64,000 bases of DNA from assembly GCF_030253575.1 (NCBI RefSeq), contig NC_080559.1, positions 4,114,501 through 4,178,500 on the forward strand, read 5' to 3'. Position 1 is the first letter of the stretch; every line of letters begins with the position of its first letter. Positions 24,845 through 35,633 of this stretch are shown piece after piece. A model generated the notes under the pieces. The model ran no database searches and had not been told where the DNA came from. It saw only the letters and a list, made by a program, of their open reading frames with translations. The DNA comes from Rhododendron vialii. Taxonomy: Eukaryota; Streptophyta; Magnoliopsida; Ericales; Ericaceae. The translations under genes and the position numbers were made by a program.

Positions 24845-25060
24845 CTCGACATTGTGATTGAAGACTTTGACTCCCAAGGACTCGAAAGCGGATTTGCGGG
24901 AGGATCCGAGGTGAGCGGTTCAGATCCTAGAGGCGCTTAAGGCGTCCAACTTGATGAAGCCTCCGGCAATGCTCTTCGCGATTCTACCGGCGCCAATGAA
25001 CCCTAACTTGTACGTGTCGATCGGTATTGGAATCGGAACGGAAACAACCCCTGCCGCCAT
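24845..25060 (-). pseudogene. P5CR exon 1 fragment, copy 1
   Basis: On the minus strand the ATG at 25060 starts MAAGVVSVPIPI, then TYKLGFIGAGRIAKSIAGG and SASRI, matching P5CR exon 1 (16953-17162). An in-frame stop follows SRI. After it come TAHLGS and AFESLGVKVFNHNVE up to the old donor site 'gaggtaac'. Homology extends upstream into the P5CR leader and promoter ('ggtcggtcttttggag') and downstream into intron 1, but no exon 2 follows. It is therefore a duplicated 5' end and not a retrocopy. It points leftward, toward the 3' end of MT-A1. Confidence 0.9.
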
Positions 25061-25889
25061 GGCCGCTGCTCTTTCTCTCACTATGTAAATTTCTTGGTGT
25101 CTCTTTCGAATGGGAATGAATTTGCAGGCTGGTCGGTCTTTTGGAGAGAAACGAACTCTCAAGTTCACCTAAATTCCTTTGGCTTTTAGTGTCGTATCGT
25201 TACATTTTTTTTCAAATGTCAAATACTCATACAGTTTTTAAATTTTAACTACCACTGGGCACGTGTGGTGCATGTGGTAAGTCACAGTAGTACATATACG
25301 CTTGATGTGTACCTTCATTCATCTATTCTAGTTTATCTATTAATTCTAGTCTATTTTATCAGTAGTATATAAAGGGAGATGAGCTTTTGATGTGATCTGT
25401 TTTATCCCTCCGTCCAAGATATTAACATTCACCAATAATAAACACCAAATTTGATGAGAGGAGAAAGAGACTAGTATAGCAAGGTTGCTATATCCTTTTC
25501 TTTTTTTTGAACGGCGAAAAAAGATTTATTAATAAAAAAAAATTTTCTTTATTTTTTTTTTTTGCTATCTCCTTTTGATAGTAGTAATTTGATTTTTCAT
25601 CTTGCTACCTCCCTTGTTTGTAGTTTGGTTGGAGATGCATTAAGTAGTAATTGAATTTAGACTTTACAATTGCCATGTTCCTTTCCCTTATTTATTTATT
25701 TATTTAATTTTTTCTTGTTTGAATTAGAAGTAGCAAGCTGGCGTATTTAGAGATTACTTTGGGATTGTCGAAGTTGAATTTTTCGTGCCGGCTTTTCTTT
25801 TCCTTATGTAAAGCTTAACGAAACGTCACCTAACTAGCTAGTAGTACTATTCTTTACAATTAAACAGTTGAAAACATAACCACAAGTTC

Positions 25890-26030
25890 TCAGCAGAAGT
25901 TAATGAGGTGTTAAGGTTAGCACAGAGCGATTCTGAGATTATCCATAATCCTAACTCCAATATTCTGTCTCTCGTAAAATTCGAACCTTGATCACCACCG
26001 GATGAAAGAGATGAATTACCAAATTCTTTC
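25890..26030 (-). mobile_element. SINE-like remnant (copy-1 partner of 33994)
   Basis: The minus strand contains 'aaggttcgaattttacgaga', like a degenerate B box, and sequence matching the element at 33994-34187. The corresponding place in the tails at 30270 and 45560 lacks it. Its ends and poly(A) are worn, so it is older and less certain than its partner. Confidence 0.45.
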
Positions 26031-27015
26031 TCTAGTGGAAGTAGCCAATTTAATCAACCCATCTTTGGTCAAAGAACGACGGCCACACTTACGCAATCCA
26101 TGACGTATAGTACTGTAACAACGAAAGTTCAGTGTAACCAGCTAGCACACCCAGTCATCTATCTGACGTGGCAAAACTATTTTTTTAATAATTCAGATGT
26201 TCAGTCCAGTTTGCACGCACTTTCACTAATGTTGAAAATCAATTAGTTTCATCACCCACTTACGGACTTCTAATTAAATTCAAAGCAAAGCTCCATATGC
26301 GCAATTGATCTGAAGGAGTTTATATCATTTGAAAGTTTGAAACATACAACAACCAATTTCTCATCCTATGAAATAAAATTGGGTATAACTAAGATATTTC
26401 AATATGTACCAACAATTAATCTTGTGGAAATACGACAGTACAATGGAGGCTTGTTTTTTCAGAATGCTATTTCATCGCCTCAAAACAAAATCTCAAAAAC
26501 TACTGCTAATTTATCTTATTGTTAACTTTAGAGTCATAGGATTGTCGAAGTGTACAAAAATTACTAGGACTCAGCATACTAACTTAATTATTAAAAACTA
26601 TGGATTTGAAAAACTTAGAACGGTATCATTATATCGATCATGACAGAACACAATAGTTGTTCCTATGCCATATGCAAGTAGTGTGTAGAATAATTATTGG
26701 GTACTTCCGAACTATCTTGTGACGTCGCTTACGAGATATACTTTCAACGCATAACTTACAACGAAATAAACAATGTGGGTTACACATTAGTCTTCCACTA
26801 ATCTAACCAAAGATGTGGGTCACATTAGTCTTCCAATAATCTAAGGGAAAATGACGGTCAATGACGTATTTTGATAATTAATACCGGACACAGAGGCTAG
26901 GAGCCTTTAGTCTTGGAAGAAGACGTATACCAATTGCTTTCGTACCCGTGCAGTGGAGACCAGAAAGAATGGCTGTTACTCTTGCTGGCTGTGGTCTTAA
27001 AATGTGGTTGCGTTC

Positions 27016-27023
27016 TATATAAA
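27016..27023 (+). promoter_or_regulatory. TATA box of MT-B1
   Basis: TATATAAA in 'gcgttctatataaatgg' lies 73 bases before the ATG at 27089. The same block, with TATAAAA, precedes MT-B2 (37406) and MT-B3 (60414), so it is a conserved core promoter. Confidence 0.7.
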
Positions 27024-27052
27024 TGGAATTCGGACCAACCATTGACCCAGAT

Positions 27053-27088
<36 letters not shown>

Positions 27089-27090
<2 letters not shown>

Positions 27091-28763
27091 GGCGGATTTG
27101 TTCCACAGGCAGGCAAAGGATTACGCAGAGTCTCGGCCGAGTTACCCAGAAGAGCTGTTTGAATTCATTGCCTCAAAGACTCCAAATCACGACCTTGTTT
27201 GGGATGCCGGCACCGGCAGTGGCCAAGCCGCTAAATCTGTAAGCCTCTCTCTCTCTCTCTCTCATTGTTTAGAATGATGGATTGTCCGTTTGTTTGAAGA
27301 TGCTACTAGTGTGAAGAAATATATAATCTAAGATCACTGAACACATATAATTTTGTTGGACTAATAGTTCATTATAGTGGCAAGAGCAGAAGGCAGTGGC
27401 ATTCGAAGCGTTCGGCTCAATCCTCCAATTCCGTCCAGTTTTCAGCATCTTCGAGTTCATCCAGGGCCCAGATAATTGGCCGGAACATTGATCGGGCTTC
27501 GATAGCTACATGAACAAATCATTCGTGCAAAAAAAATAAATGAACCATGGCAGTCCATTTTTTCCTGCACTAGTGCTGTAATTTGTCCATATAGCTATTG
27601 ACGGACGATAAAAACAGATTTTTGGCATGAAGATTCTTCTTTTTGAGTTCTACAAGATAAACGATCCAGATCACCCTTGCAGGTATAAGAGGGCCGGGCA
27701 ACAAATGCCGAAAACTGGATGGGAATTGAGGATTAAAGACAACGGGAGCCCAATGCAGTTTCTTTTGTCCAATGGTTTTTACTTGTGTTTGCAAACAATC
27801 TACTTCATATTTCAGTTACTTTCTATAGAATTTTAATCCGAAAGAGTCGAGAATTTTTTTTGAAAAAGGCCACCAGCCTGCGAAAAAAAAGAGGAAAAAA
27901 AGAAAATGTGATGTCATAGAAAACAGCCTCGTATTGTTGTACCAAAATAAATGTGATATATTATGTGAAAATCACCTGTCTCATAAAGTAAAAAATAAGT
28001 ACTTAAAAAATAAAAATCTTATTGGAACAGGGCCTAACAATATTGCAAAAAAAAAGATTAGGGGAACAGGACCTAACAATATTGCAAAAACATAAATTTG
28101 CAGCTAGCAAAGCTGTACAAGAATGTGGTAGGCACAGACACGAGCCAGGAGCAACTTGACTACGCACCCAAGCTCCCCAACGTGCGATACCAATGCACCC
28201 CTCCAAACATCCCCATGTCTGAGCTCGAATCCAGCGTGGCACCCCCGGGAACCGTTGATCTTGTCACCATAGCCACAGCCCTCCACTGGTTTGACCTCCC
28301 CACCTTCTACCAGCAAGTCAAACAGGTTCTCAAAAAACCCCATGGCGTCATCGCTGCCTGGACCTACACCGTCCCTGAGGCCAACAATAGCATTCCTTTG
28401 GTCAATGAGAAATTCGACGCTATTTTCCGACAGTTTTGCGCTGACTTGCAGCCTTACTTTGACCCTGCAATTAAGGTAGTGGAGGATAAGTACAAAGGGA
28501 TCGATTTCCCGTTCGAGCCGGTAGGTTATGGGGCCAACCACACGGGGCCGTTTGAGTTCATGACAGAAAGGGTGATGGATCTGGAGGACTTTCTCTTGTT
28601 CATAAGGTCGTGGTCAGCTTATCAGACGGCGAAGGAGAAAGGAGTTGAGCTGTTGAGAGATGACGTGGTTGAGAGTTTCAAGAGAGCTTGGAGTGAAGAT
28701 GGTGGTGATCGAAAGGTTGTGAAGTCCCCTATTTATCTGAGAATTGGGAAAGTTGGAAAATAG
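27089..28763 (+). CDS. SAM-dependent methyltransferase MT-B1, two exons
   Basis: Exons 27089-27238 and 28104-28763 are phase 0 with a GT-AG intron, giving 269 residues. Exon 1 encodes MADLFHRQAKDYAESRPSYP and SAM motif I, VWDAGTGSGQAAKS. Exon 2 begins LAKLYKNVVGTDTSQEQLDY and includes VDLVTIATALHWFDLPTFYQ, GVIAAWTYTVPEA, GIDFPFEPV, NHTGPFEFMTERVMDLEDF and VVKSPIYLRIGKVGK. It belongs to the same class I family as MT-A1; the substrate is unknown. An ATG in frame at 27023 would add GA-encoded Glu-Arg repeats, but it overlaps the TATA box (27016-27023), so 27089 is preferred. (GA)n at 27055-27087 and (CT)n at 27245-27263 bracket exon 1. Confidence 0.92.
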
Positions 28764-29275
28764 GAGTGAGAGGAGACTCATGTGTGTATTTCTGTAGACC
28801 CCACAATAACGTGTGGTACTACGTAACGGTACTCCCGGACTATTGTATGATTTCACGTACTAGAATGCAATATATTTTCGCATGACTTTTCATATATGAA
28901 AACAAGTTCTCCATATCATCGATCACCTTGTTCTTGATACAACTTTCATGAGTGAATTCTGTTAATTAAAAGATAAGCTCAACTTTGACTGCAAAGTATC
29001 GCCTTGTACGTACTAGCTAGACAATTTGGGATCAATAGTATCATTAGAATGTATCCGAATCTCTATCAGACGATGGCATGTACTTAAAAAACCCCAAATT
29101 TCGCTTCATTTAGTATCATTAAAATTCGAGATGAGCATAAATCAGCTCACACTCCTCTGTACGTCACTAACCGAAAATTAGACGATGGCTTGTAATGGTC
29201 CGGTTATGTCAAAATTACAGTGTCCAAATAGAGGTAGACAACATAGCATCATTCGTTAGTTTATGTTAGCTTTTT

Positions 29276-29534
29276 GGATAATGCTATGGTATCTACTCTT
29301 ACGGTGTCTCCGTTATGCCTCTTGTGATTTTCGGTTATGCCTTTTGTGATTTCGATTATGCCTCTTGTGATTTTCGGTTATGTCACGTGTGGTTTCATAT
29401 TATACAACACACATACTCACACATGACATAACGTAGAACCATACATGGCATAACCAAAAATCACAAAAGGCATAATCGAAAACTACAAGAGGCATAATGA
29501 ATGCATCATAAGGGTAGACATCATAGAATTATCC
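29276..29534. mobile_element. Palindromic MITE
   Basis: The ends 'ggataatgctatggtatctac' and 'gtagacatcatagaattatcc' pair, and the interior repeats 'gattttcggttatgcc' on one side and 'ggcataaccaaaaatc' on the other. The same element in unit 2 (40279-45133) is split by the Mutator-like insertion at 40363. Confidence 0.75.
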
Positions 29535-29564
29535 CAGTTTTTTTAATACAATATTCCACTCTAA

Positions 29565-29935
29565 GGTAGCGTTTCACTAAGCATTTTTTTATTTGTCTTT
29601 ATTTAAAAAAAATTCGCCATTATTTAGTTTTGCGCGTCACTTTATTTTTGTTTTCCTATTCATCTCGTCAAGACAAAACGGAAAAGTTAAAAATTACTGT
29701 ATGACTTTTACCCAAATATTTTTGGAAATAAAAAGCTCAACCCCCCCCCCCCCAAAAAAAAAAAAAACCCGGCTTTATATATCTTGAATATTTTAAAAAA
29801 TATTTGGGTAAAAGTGATAATTTTATACTTTTAATTGAAAAATCAAAAAAAGTGAGGCGCAAAATTAACAAACACGAATATTTTTTAAATAAGGACAAAA
29901 CAAGAAACAACTCAAAAAACTTAGCAAATGCCACC
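29565..29935. mobile_element. Inverted-repeat MITE in MT-B1 tail
   Basis: The left end 'ggtagcgtttcactaagc' pairs with the right end 'ttagcaaatgccacct'. The interior 'tacccaaatatttttgga' pairs with 'aaaaaatatttgggtaaa'. A diverged copy sits at about 45163-45488 in unit 2. A C-run (29742-29753) followed by an A-run lies in the loop. Confidence 0.65.
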
Positions 29936-29944
29936 TAATTATTA

Positions 29945-30215
29945 CTCCCTCCGTCCCTTTTTTAGAGTCCAGTATTCCATTTTGGGCTGTCCCTTAATAA
30001 GTGTCCATTTTGTAAAGTTAGTGGGTAAAAGTTGATGTATTGTCTATTTTATCCCTAAAAGTAGATTTCTTTTTAAAAAGTAAGTGAATAAAAATGTAAT
30101 GATGATGGGTAAGTAGAAAAAGTGGAGAAAAAAGTTGATGTGAAAGGTATAATGATGATATCTTTTTAATAAGTTGAAATTACGAAGCAGAACACTTAAA
30201 AAAGGACGGAGGGAG
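29945..30215. mobile_element. Stowaway-type MITE
   Basis: The termini CTCCCTCCGTCCC and GGACGGAGGGAG are flanked by TA on both sides (29943-29944, 30216-30217), the Stowaway hallmark. 'agtgtccattttgtaaag' in the interior is shared with 21154. There is no coding sequence. Confidence 0.9.
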
Positions 30216-30361
30216 TACTACTATACTTTACAGTTAAACAGTTGAAAACATAACCCCAAGTTCTCAACACTTTTTTTAAGCAAGTAACCAATTTGATCAA
30301 CTCACCTTTGGTCAAAGAACGACGGCCCCACTCCCGCAATCCATGCATACTATATCAAAAA

Positions 30362-30495
30362 TGCTAGAGGCACATCGGGTGTGGCACACCTCAGCCATAC
30401 CCCTCTCATATACAGGTGGGGTTCACTGAAACAGACCCCACCTGTATGTGAGAGGGCTGTGACTGAGGTGTGCCACACCCGATGTGTCCCTAGCA
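30362..30495. repeat. 134-bp hairpin
   Basis: 'tgctagaggcacatcgggtg' and 'cacccgatgtgtccctagca' are inverted, with about 60-base arms that are nearly complementary ('ggcacacctcag' and 'ctgaggtgtgcc' within). It is absent from the paralogous tail at 45.6 kb, so it looks like a small inserted foldback element. Confidence 0.8.
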
Positions 30496-30506
30496 CCTCT
30501 CATCAA

Positions 30507-30848
30507 GAATTGCTCATATGGAGCTTTGCTCTGAATATGATTAGGGACTCCACAAGTGGGTGGTGTGATTGTTCCCCAACACTAGTTAAAGTATGCGTAA
30601 GCTTGTCTGGATACTTGAGTTATTAAAAAAAAATGGTTTCACCATGACAGATAGATGACTTGTGCTGACGAAAGTTCAGTGCACCCAGCACAAGTCATCT
30701 ATCTATCATGGTGAAACCATTTTTTTTTTTAATAACTCAAGTATCCAGACAAGCTTACGCATACTTTAACTAGTGTTGGGGAACAATCACACCACCCACT
30801 TGTGGAGTCCCTAATCAAATTCAGAGCAAAGCTCCATATGAGCAATTC
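30507..30848. repeat. 342-bp near-perfect palindrome
   Basis: The left arm (about 30507-30672) is the reverse complement of the right arm (about 30688-30848); for instance 'gggactccacaagtgggtgg' pairs with 'ccacccacttgtggagtccc'. The three paralogous segments (26.1, 34.3 and 45.7 kb) contain only the right-arm orientation. The left arm is thus an inverted copy added here. The spacer is only about 15 bases. Confidence 0.85.
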
Positions 30849-31529
30849 ATGACCTCAAGGAGTATAGCACCCAAGACATGTCAATTGAGCCATTATTCAG
30901 TAGTCTCGGAGTACATAATATACAGTGTCTGTACTCCTTCTCACATAACATGTGAGACCAACAAGGTGAATTCATAAATAACACGTGGTTCCGGCATTTT
31001 ATGTGAGAGGGAGCACGGACACTATTCTAAACTCCGGAACTGCTTAATAATTTTCGTACTTTTATAGCCTCAAAAACAAAATGTCAAAAACTACTGCTAA
31101 TTAATCTTATCGTTAACTTTAGAGTCCTAGGGTTCTCGAAGTGTACAAAAATTACTAGGGGTATACCAACTTAATTATATATTAAAAACTATAGATTAAA
31201 AGAACTTAGAACGGTATCATTATACCGATTGTGAAAGAACACAGTAATTGTTCCTATGTCATATTCAAATAGCGTGTAGAGTAAATATTGGGTACTACTG
31301 TACCAAAGTATCGTGTAACGTTGCTTACAAGATATATTCTGAGTGCATAAATTACAGCGAAATAAACAATGTGGGTCACATTAGTCTTTCAATAATCTAA
31401 CAAAAGGGTAGTTGTTTAACAAGCAGAATTAATCATTACGTGATTCATCGGACACAGAGGAGCCTTCTTGGAAGAAGACGTATACCAATTGGCAATTGCT
31501 TTCATACCACGTGCAGTGGAGGAGAACAT

Positions 31530-31765
31530 TTTCAGTGCAGAGCGGGTACTACGTGGTGCCCATTTGGTGAATTCGGACTGTCCATTCGGTTTTGGACATC
31601 TCGGATTTGGAGAGAGAAATCAGAGAGAGAGTGTTGGGATGAGAGGAGAGAGAATGGTTCAATTTGGACCGTTCAATACACTTTTAGACGGTTCGGATGT
31701 GTTGCTCGGGCACCACGTCAGCCAGGTGACGTGGTACCCACCCGGCACCCAAAAATTAGACCAGA
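31530..31765. mobile_element. About 235-bp insert in an MT promoter segment
   Basis: MT-B promoters read 'gcagtggagaccagaaag' (26951). Here about 235 bases separate 'gcagtggag' from 'accagaaag'. The insert contains 'ggttttggacatctcgg', GA-rich sequence, and 'ccaggtgacgtggtacccac'. A related insert lies at 58378-58605. No clear terminal repeats were found, so the type is unknown. Confidence 0.5.
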
Positions 31766-31797
31766 AAGAAAGGCTGTTATCGATCATTGATGGCTGT

Positions 31798-32298
31798 GAT
31801 CTTGTGATGGTGGCTCAAGCCATGCATTGGTTCGATCTCCCAACGTTCTACAAACAAGTCAACTGGGTACTCAAAAGGCCCCACGGAGTCATCGCCGCGT
31901 GGTGCTACATCATCCCGTAAGTCAACGATCGCGTCGACTCGATTTTCAAACAAATCTACTTTGTCGATTTGAGAGCGTATTGGAGTTCGGGCCGGAACTT
32001 GATTGTGAACCAGTACAGGAGCATCGATTTCCCATTCGAGCCTGTGGACGGAGCCGATCACACGGGCCCTTTCGAGTTCAAAACCGAGCGACTGATGGAC
32101 TTGGAAGAGTACCTCGCGTACACCATATCGGGGTCAGCGTACCAGACGGCGCGCGACAAGGGTGTGGAGCTCTTGAGTGATGATGTCATTGAGGAATTTA
32201 AGGAAGCTTGGAATGTAGATGGGAATGACAAGAAGGTTGTTAAGTTTCCTACTTATCTAAGGATGGGAAAAGTTGGGGAGTCTAAATTGTATGACTAA
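31798..32298 (+). pseudogene. MT-A2 pseudogene, 5'-truncated
   Basis: The sequence is nearly identical to MT-A1 from LVMVAQALHWFDLP to the stop (ending GKVGESKLYD), but exon 1, the intron and the start of exon 2 are missing. Upstream is MT-B-type promoter sequence ('gctgttatcgatcattgatggctgtgatctt'-like, in pieces), so promoter and late exon 2 are fused at about 31797. A GAA-to-TAA change after WCYIIP (31918-31920) adds a stop. The enzyme's SAM-binding motif I is absent, so any product would be inactive. Confidence 0.9.
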
Positions 32299-32740
32299 TT
32301 ATTCTTATTTAGATGAGTGTTGTTTTAACTTTGAGTTCATTTTGCTTGTCATTGCGTTGAATGTGGAGTTATTGGAACAACTTTACAATGAATAAACTTC
32401 AGAATTTTCGTCAATTTTCGCTTTTCCTACGGAAAAAAAAGTACGTACACTTAGCACGTCGGTATATTAGTCATTGCACGCAAGATTGCCTGGTACCCGG
32501 ACAAATGGCAAATGTAAGAATTTTGCTAAGGGAGGGCATTTTAAGAAATTTATTTGGATTTTTGGTGGTGATGATAAATTCAGCCGCTGACCTTGGACTT
32601 GGGTGAGAGATGCTCTAAAAGAAGAATTCCAAATTGCAGTAAGACAGAGCAAATGAGAAGCACGATTCGAACAAAAATTGCGTACCGTATGCCATACCTC
32701 CATAGAGTGGAACTGTGGATGAGAAGAGAAGGTAAGGTAC

Positions 32741-32958
32741 CTCGACATTGCGATCGAAGACTTTGACTCCCAAGGACTCGAAAGCGGATTTGCGGGAGGA
32801 TCCGAGGTGAGCGGTTCGGATCCTGGAGGCACTTAAGGCACCCGACTTGACGACGCCCCCAGCGATATGCTCTCCGCGATTCTACCGGCGCCGATGAACC
32901 CTAACTTGTATGTGTCGATTGGTATCAGAATCGGAACGGAAACAACCCCCGCCGCCAT
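32741..32958 (-). pseudogene. P5CR exon 1 fragment, copy 2
   Basis: On the minus strand the ATG at 32958 is followed by P5CR exon 1 sequence close to 24845-25060, through 'ctcgaaagcggatttgcggg' to the old donor site. A small insertion near 32872 ('gcgatatgctct' versus 'gcgatgctct') shifts the frame. No exon 2 follows. Flanking homology with copy 1 shows that it was duplicated along with the MT unit and was not captured separately. Confidence 0.88.
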
Positions 32959-33993
32959 GGCCGCTGCTCTCTCTCGCTATGTAAATTTCTTGGTGTCTCT
33001 TTTGAATGGGAATGAATTTGCAGGCGGGTCGGTCTTTTGGAGGGAAACAAACTCTCAAATTCACCTAATCTCCTCTGGCTTTTAGGGTCGTATCATTACT
33101 TTTTTTTTTTCAAATGTCAAATACTCGTACAGTTTTTTAAATTCTAGCTACCACTGGGCATGTGTGGTGCATGTGCTAAGTCGCAATAGTACATAAACGC
33201 TTGATGTGTACCTTCATTCATCTATTAATTCTAGTCTATTTTATTACTCATATATAAAGGGAGATGAGCTTTTCGTGTGATCTATTTTATCCCTTCGTCC
33301 AAGATATTAACATTCACCAATAATAAATACCAAATTTGATGAGGGGAGAGAGAGAGAGACTAGTATAGCAAGGTTGCTATCTCCTTTTTTTTTTGCTATC
33401 TCCTTTTGATAGTAGTAATTTGATTTTTCATCTTGCTACCTCCTTTGTTTGTAGTTTGGTTGGAGATGCATGAAGTAGTAAGTTGAATTTAGACTTTACA
33501 ATTGTCATGTTCCTTTCCCTTTTATTTTTCCTTATTTAATTTAGAAGTAGCAAGCTGAATTCCGTTTGACAAAAAAAAAGTAGCAGCGGATCAAAAAAAA
33601 AAAGTAGCAGCAAGCTGGCGTATTAGAGATTACTTTGGGATTGCCGAAGTTGAATTTTTCGTGCCGGCTTTTCTTTTCCTAATGTAAAGCTTAGCAAAAC
33701 GCCATCTAACTAGTATTACCTGGTTGTGTTTGGTTGAGAGTTTAGTTTAGTTTTGATAGTGGATGGAGAGAGAAATAGAGTAATGATTGAAGATAGGGGT
33801 AATAATTGGAGAGAGATAGAGAGAGATGGGAAAGTAATAATTGAAAAAATAGAGTAATAATTTGAGGAAGAAATAGAATAATGATTGAAAACAAAACTAA
33901 AACTAAAACTAAACCACGAACCGAACAAAGCCTAATTAACAGTTGAAAACATAACCACAAGTTCTCAAAACTATTTTTAGTGCAAATAACCAT

Positions 33994-34187
33994 TTTTTTT
34001 GTTAGGCGATATACATCAGTAGAGGTTAGTTGGGTGTTAGAGTTAACACAGAGAGATCCTGAGGCTATTCATAATCCTAGCTCTCAAAATCTTGCTCCTC
34101 GTGAGATTCGAACGTTGGTCGCCACCTTCGAAGATTCGAACCTTGGTCGCCACCGAAGGTGGGAGATGAATTATCAACTGCTTTCTC
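33994..34187 (-). mobile_element. tRNA-derived SINE-like element
   Basis: It is flanked by imperfect 15-16-base direct repeats, 'tagtgcaaataaccat' (33978) and 'tagtgcaagcagccaa' (34188). On the minus strand it carries B-box-like 'cgttcgaatctcac' and ends in an A-run beside 33994. The element also contains a short internal duplication ('gattcgaac.ttggtcgccacc' twice). The tails at 30.3 and 45.6 kb lack it. Confidence 0.6.
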
Positions 34188-35396
34188 TAGTGCAAGCAGC
34201 CAATTTGATCAACTCACCTTTGGTCAAAGAACGACGGCCACACTTACGCAATCCATGACGTATAGTACCGTAACAACGAAAGTTCAGTGCAACCAGCTAC
34301 CACACCCCAGTCATCTATTTGACGTGGCAAAACAATTTTTTTTTTTATAATTCATATGTCCCATCCAATATGCACGCATCTCAATTAATATTAAAAATTA
34401 ATTAATTTTACCACCCACTTATGAAGTCCTAATTAAATTCAAAGCAAAACTCCATTTGAGCAATTGATCTGAAGGAATTTATAGAACTTGAAACATACTG
34501 CAACCAATTTGTCATCCTATGAAATAAAATTGGGTATAACTAAGATATTTCAAAAAAGTACCAACAATTAATCTTGTGGAAATATGACAGTACAATGGAG
34601 GCTTGTTTTTCAGAATGACATTTCATAGCCTCAAAAACAAAATCTCAAAAACTAATGCTAATTTATCTTAGGAAATTGATTTTCGCACTCCATTTTTTAT
34701 TTATGGCGCTCCAATTTTAACGTGAAGTTATAACTTCATGAATAAAGTAGAGCACCATCAATAAAAAGTGGAACGCGAATATCGATTTCCTTTATCTTCC
34801 TAGGATTATCGAAGTGTACAAAAATTACTAGGGGTACGTACCAACATATTAAAAACTATAGATTAAAAGAACTTAGAGCCCATTCCAGAATACCTCCTTA
34901 AAAAATAAGTATTTATTTCACATTTCAAACTAAAAAATAATGTAAATGAAAAATAATTTTTTGATTTTTTTTGCACTGTATTAAAGATCTCAATGAGATC
35001 TTTCAAATAAGATTCATATTGCATATTTTTAAATTTCAGTAAGCCCATCATTTTTGAGCTTGAAATTACATTTTTTAAAAATAAGTACTTATTTCATGTT
35101 CCGGAACGGGGTCTTAGAAACCAACATATTATCATTATATCGATCGTGAAAGAACACACAGTCGTTGTTCTTATGCCATATGCAAGTAGCATGTAGAGTA
35201 GTTATTGGGTACTCCCGAAGTATCGTGTGACGTTGCTTACTAGATACTCTCAGTGCATAAATTATACCGAAATAAACAATGTGGGCCACATTAGTCTTTC
35301 AATATAATCTATCCAATGAGAGATGTCAAACATGACGTGGACAGTGCAATAACTACTTTTGGTATCAACTCACCTTCTAACCCATCTATCTTCACT

Positions 35397-35605
35397 GAGT
35401 GCAATTTTGTTCACCCTCTTAGGGTGAACATTACCATCTCTATCATTGGTTGAAATGGTGTGAGCCCCACCACAAAGTAATGTCATACTTACTATGCAAT
35501 ACACTTATTGGTTATCATGATATCACTTTGTGGTGGGGTCTACATCATTTCAATCAATAGTAAGGAGGATAATGTTCACCCGGGAGGGTGAACAAAACTC
35601 AACTC
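35397..35605. mobile_element. Mutator-like MITE with 9-bp target duplication
   Basis: Terminal repeats 'gagtgcaattttgttcaccctc' and 'gagggtgaacaaaactcaactc' are flanked by the direct repeat 'atcttcact' (35388-35396 and 35606-35614). A 9-base duplication is typical of Mutator-like elements. Internal 'ccccaccacaaagt' pairs with 'actttgtggtgggg'. It is 209 bases long and non-coding. Confidence 0.8.
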
Positions 35606-35633
35606 ATCTTCACTCATGTCAAAGTTGACGTGG

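Larger units (their letters stand above)
23255..31436. repeat. Segmental duplication unit, copy 1
   Basis: The order is MT-A exon 2, P5CR 5'-end fragment, spacer, MT-B gene, then a MITE-rich tail. The same order recurs from 31798 to about 46850. Homology can be followed through 'gtacccggacta' (24569), the P5CR fragment, 'accactgggcacgtgtgg' (25251), the MT-B gene (27089) and 'aaactactgctaattaatctta' in the tail. Size differences are explained by insertions in one copy or the other. Confidence 0.75.

Noticed and set aside
27023-27088. Upstream in-frame ATG extending MT-B1 by Glu-Arg repeats
   Set aside because: It overlaps the TATA box, and the added residues come from the GA microsatellite; MT-A1 aligns from the downstream ATG.
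31440-31920. Open frame fusing promoter sequence to MT exon 2
   Set aside because: Its first half is non-coding promoter and insert sequence; it is explained by the MT-A2 pseudogene junction.
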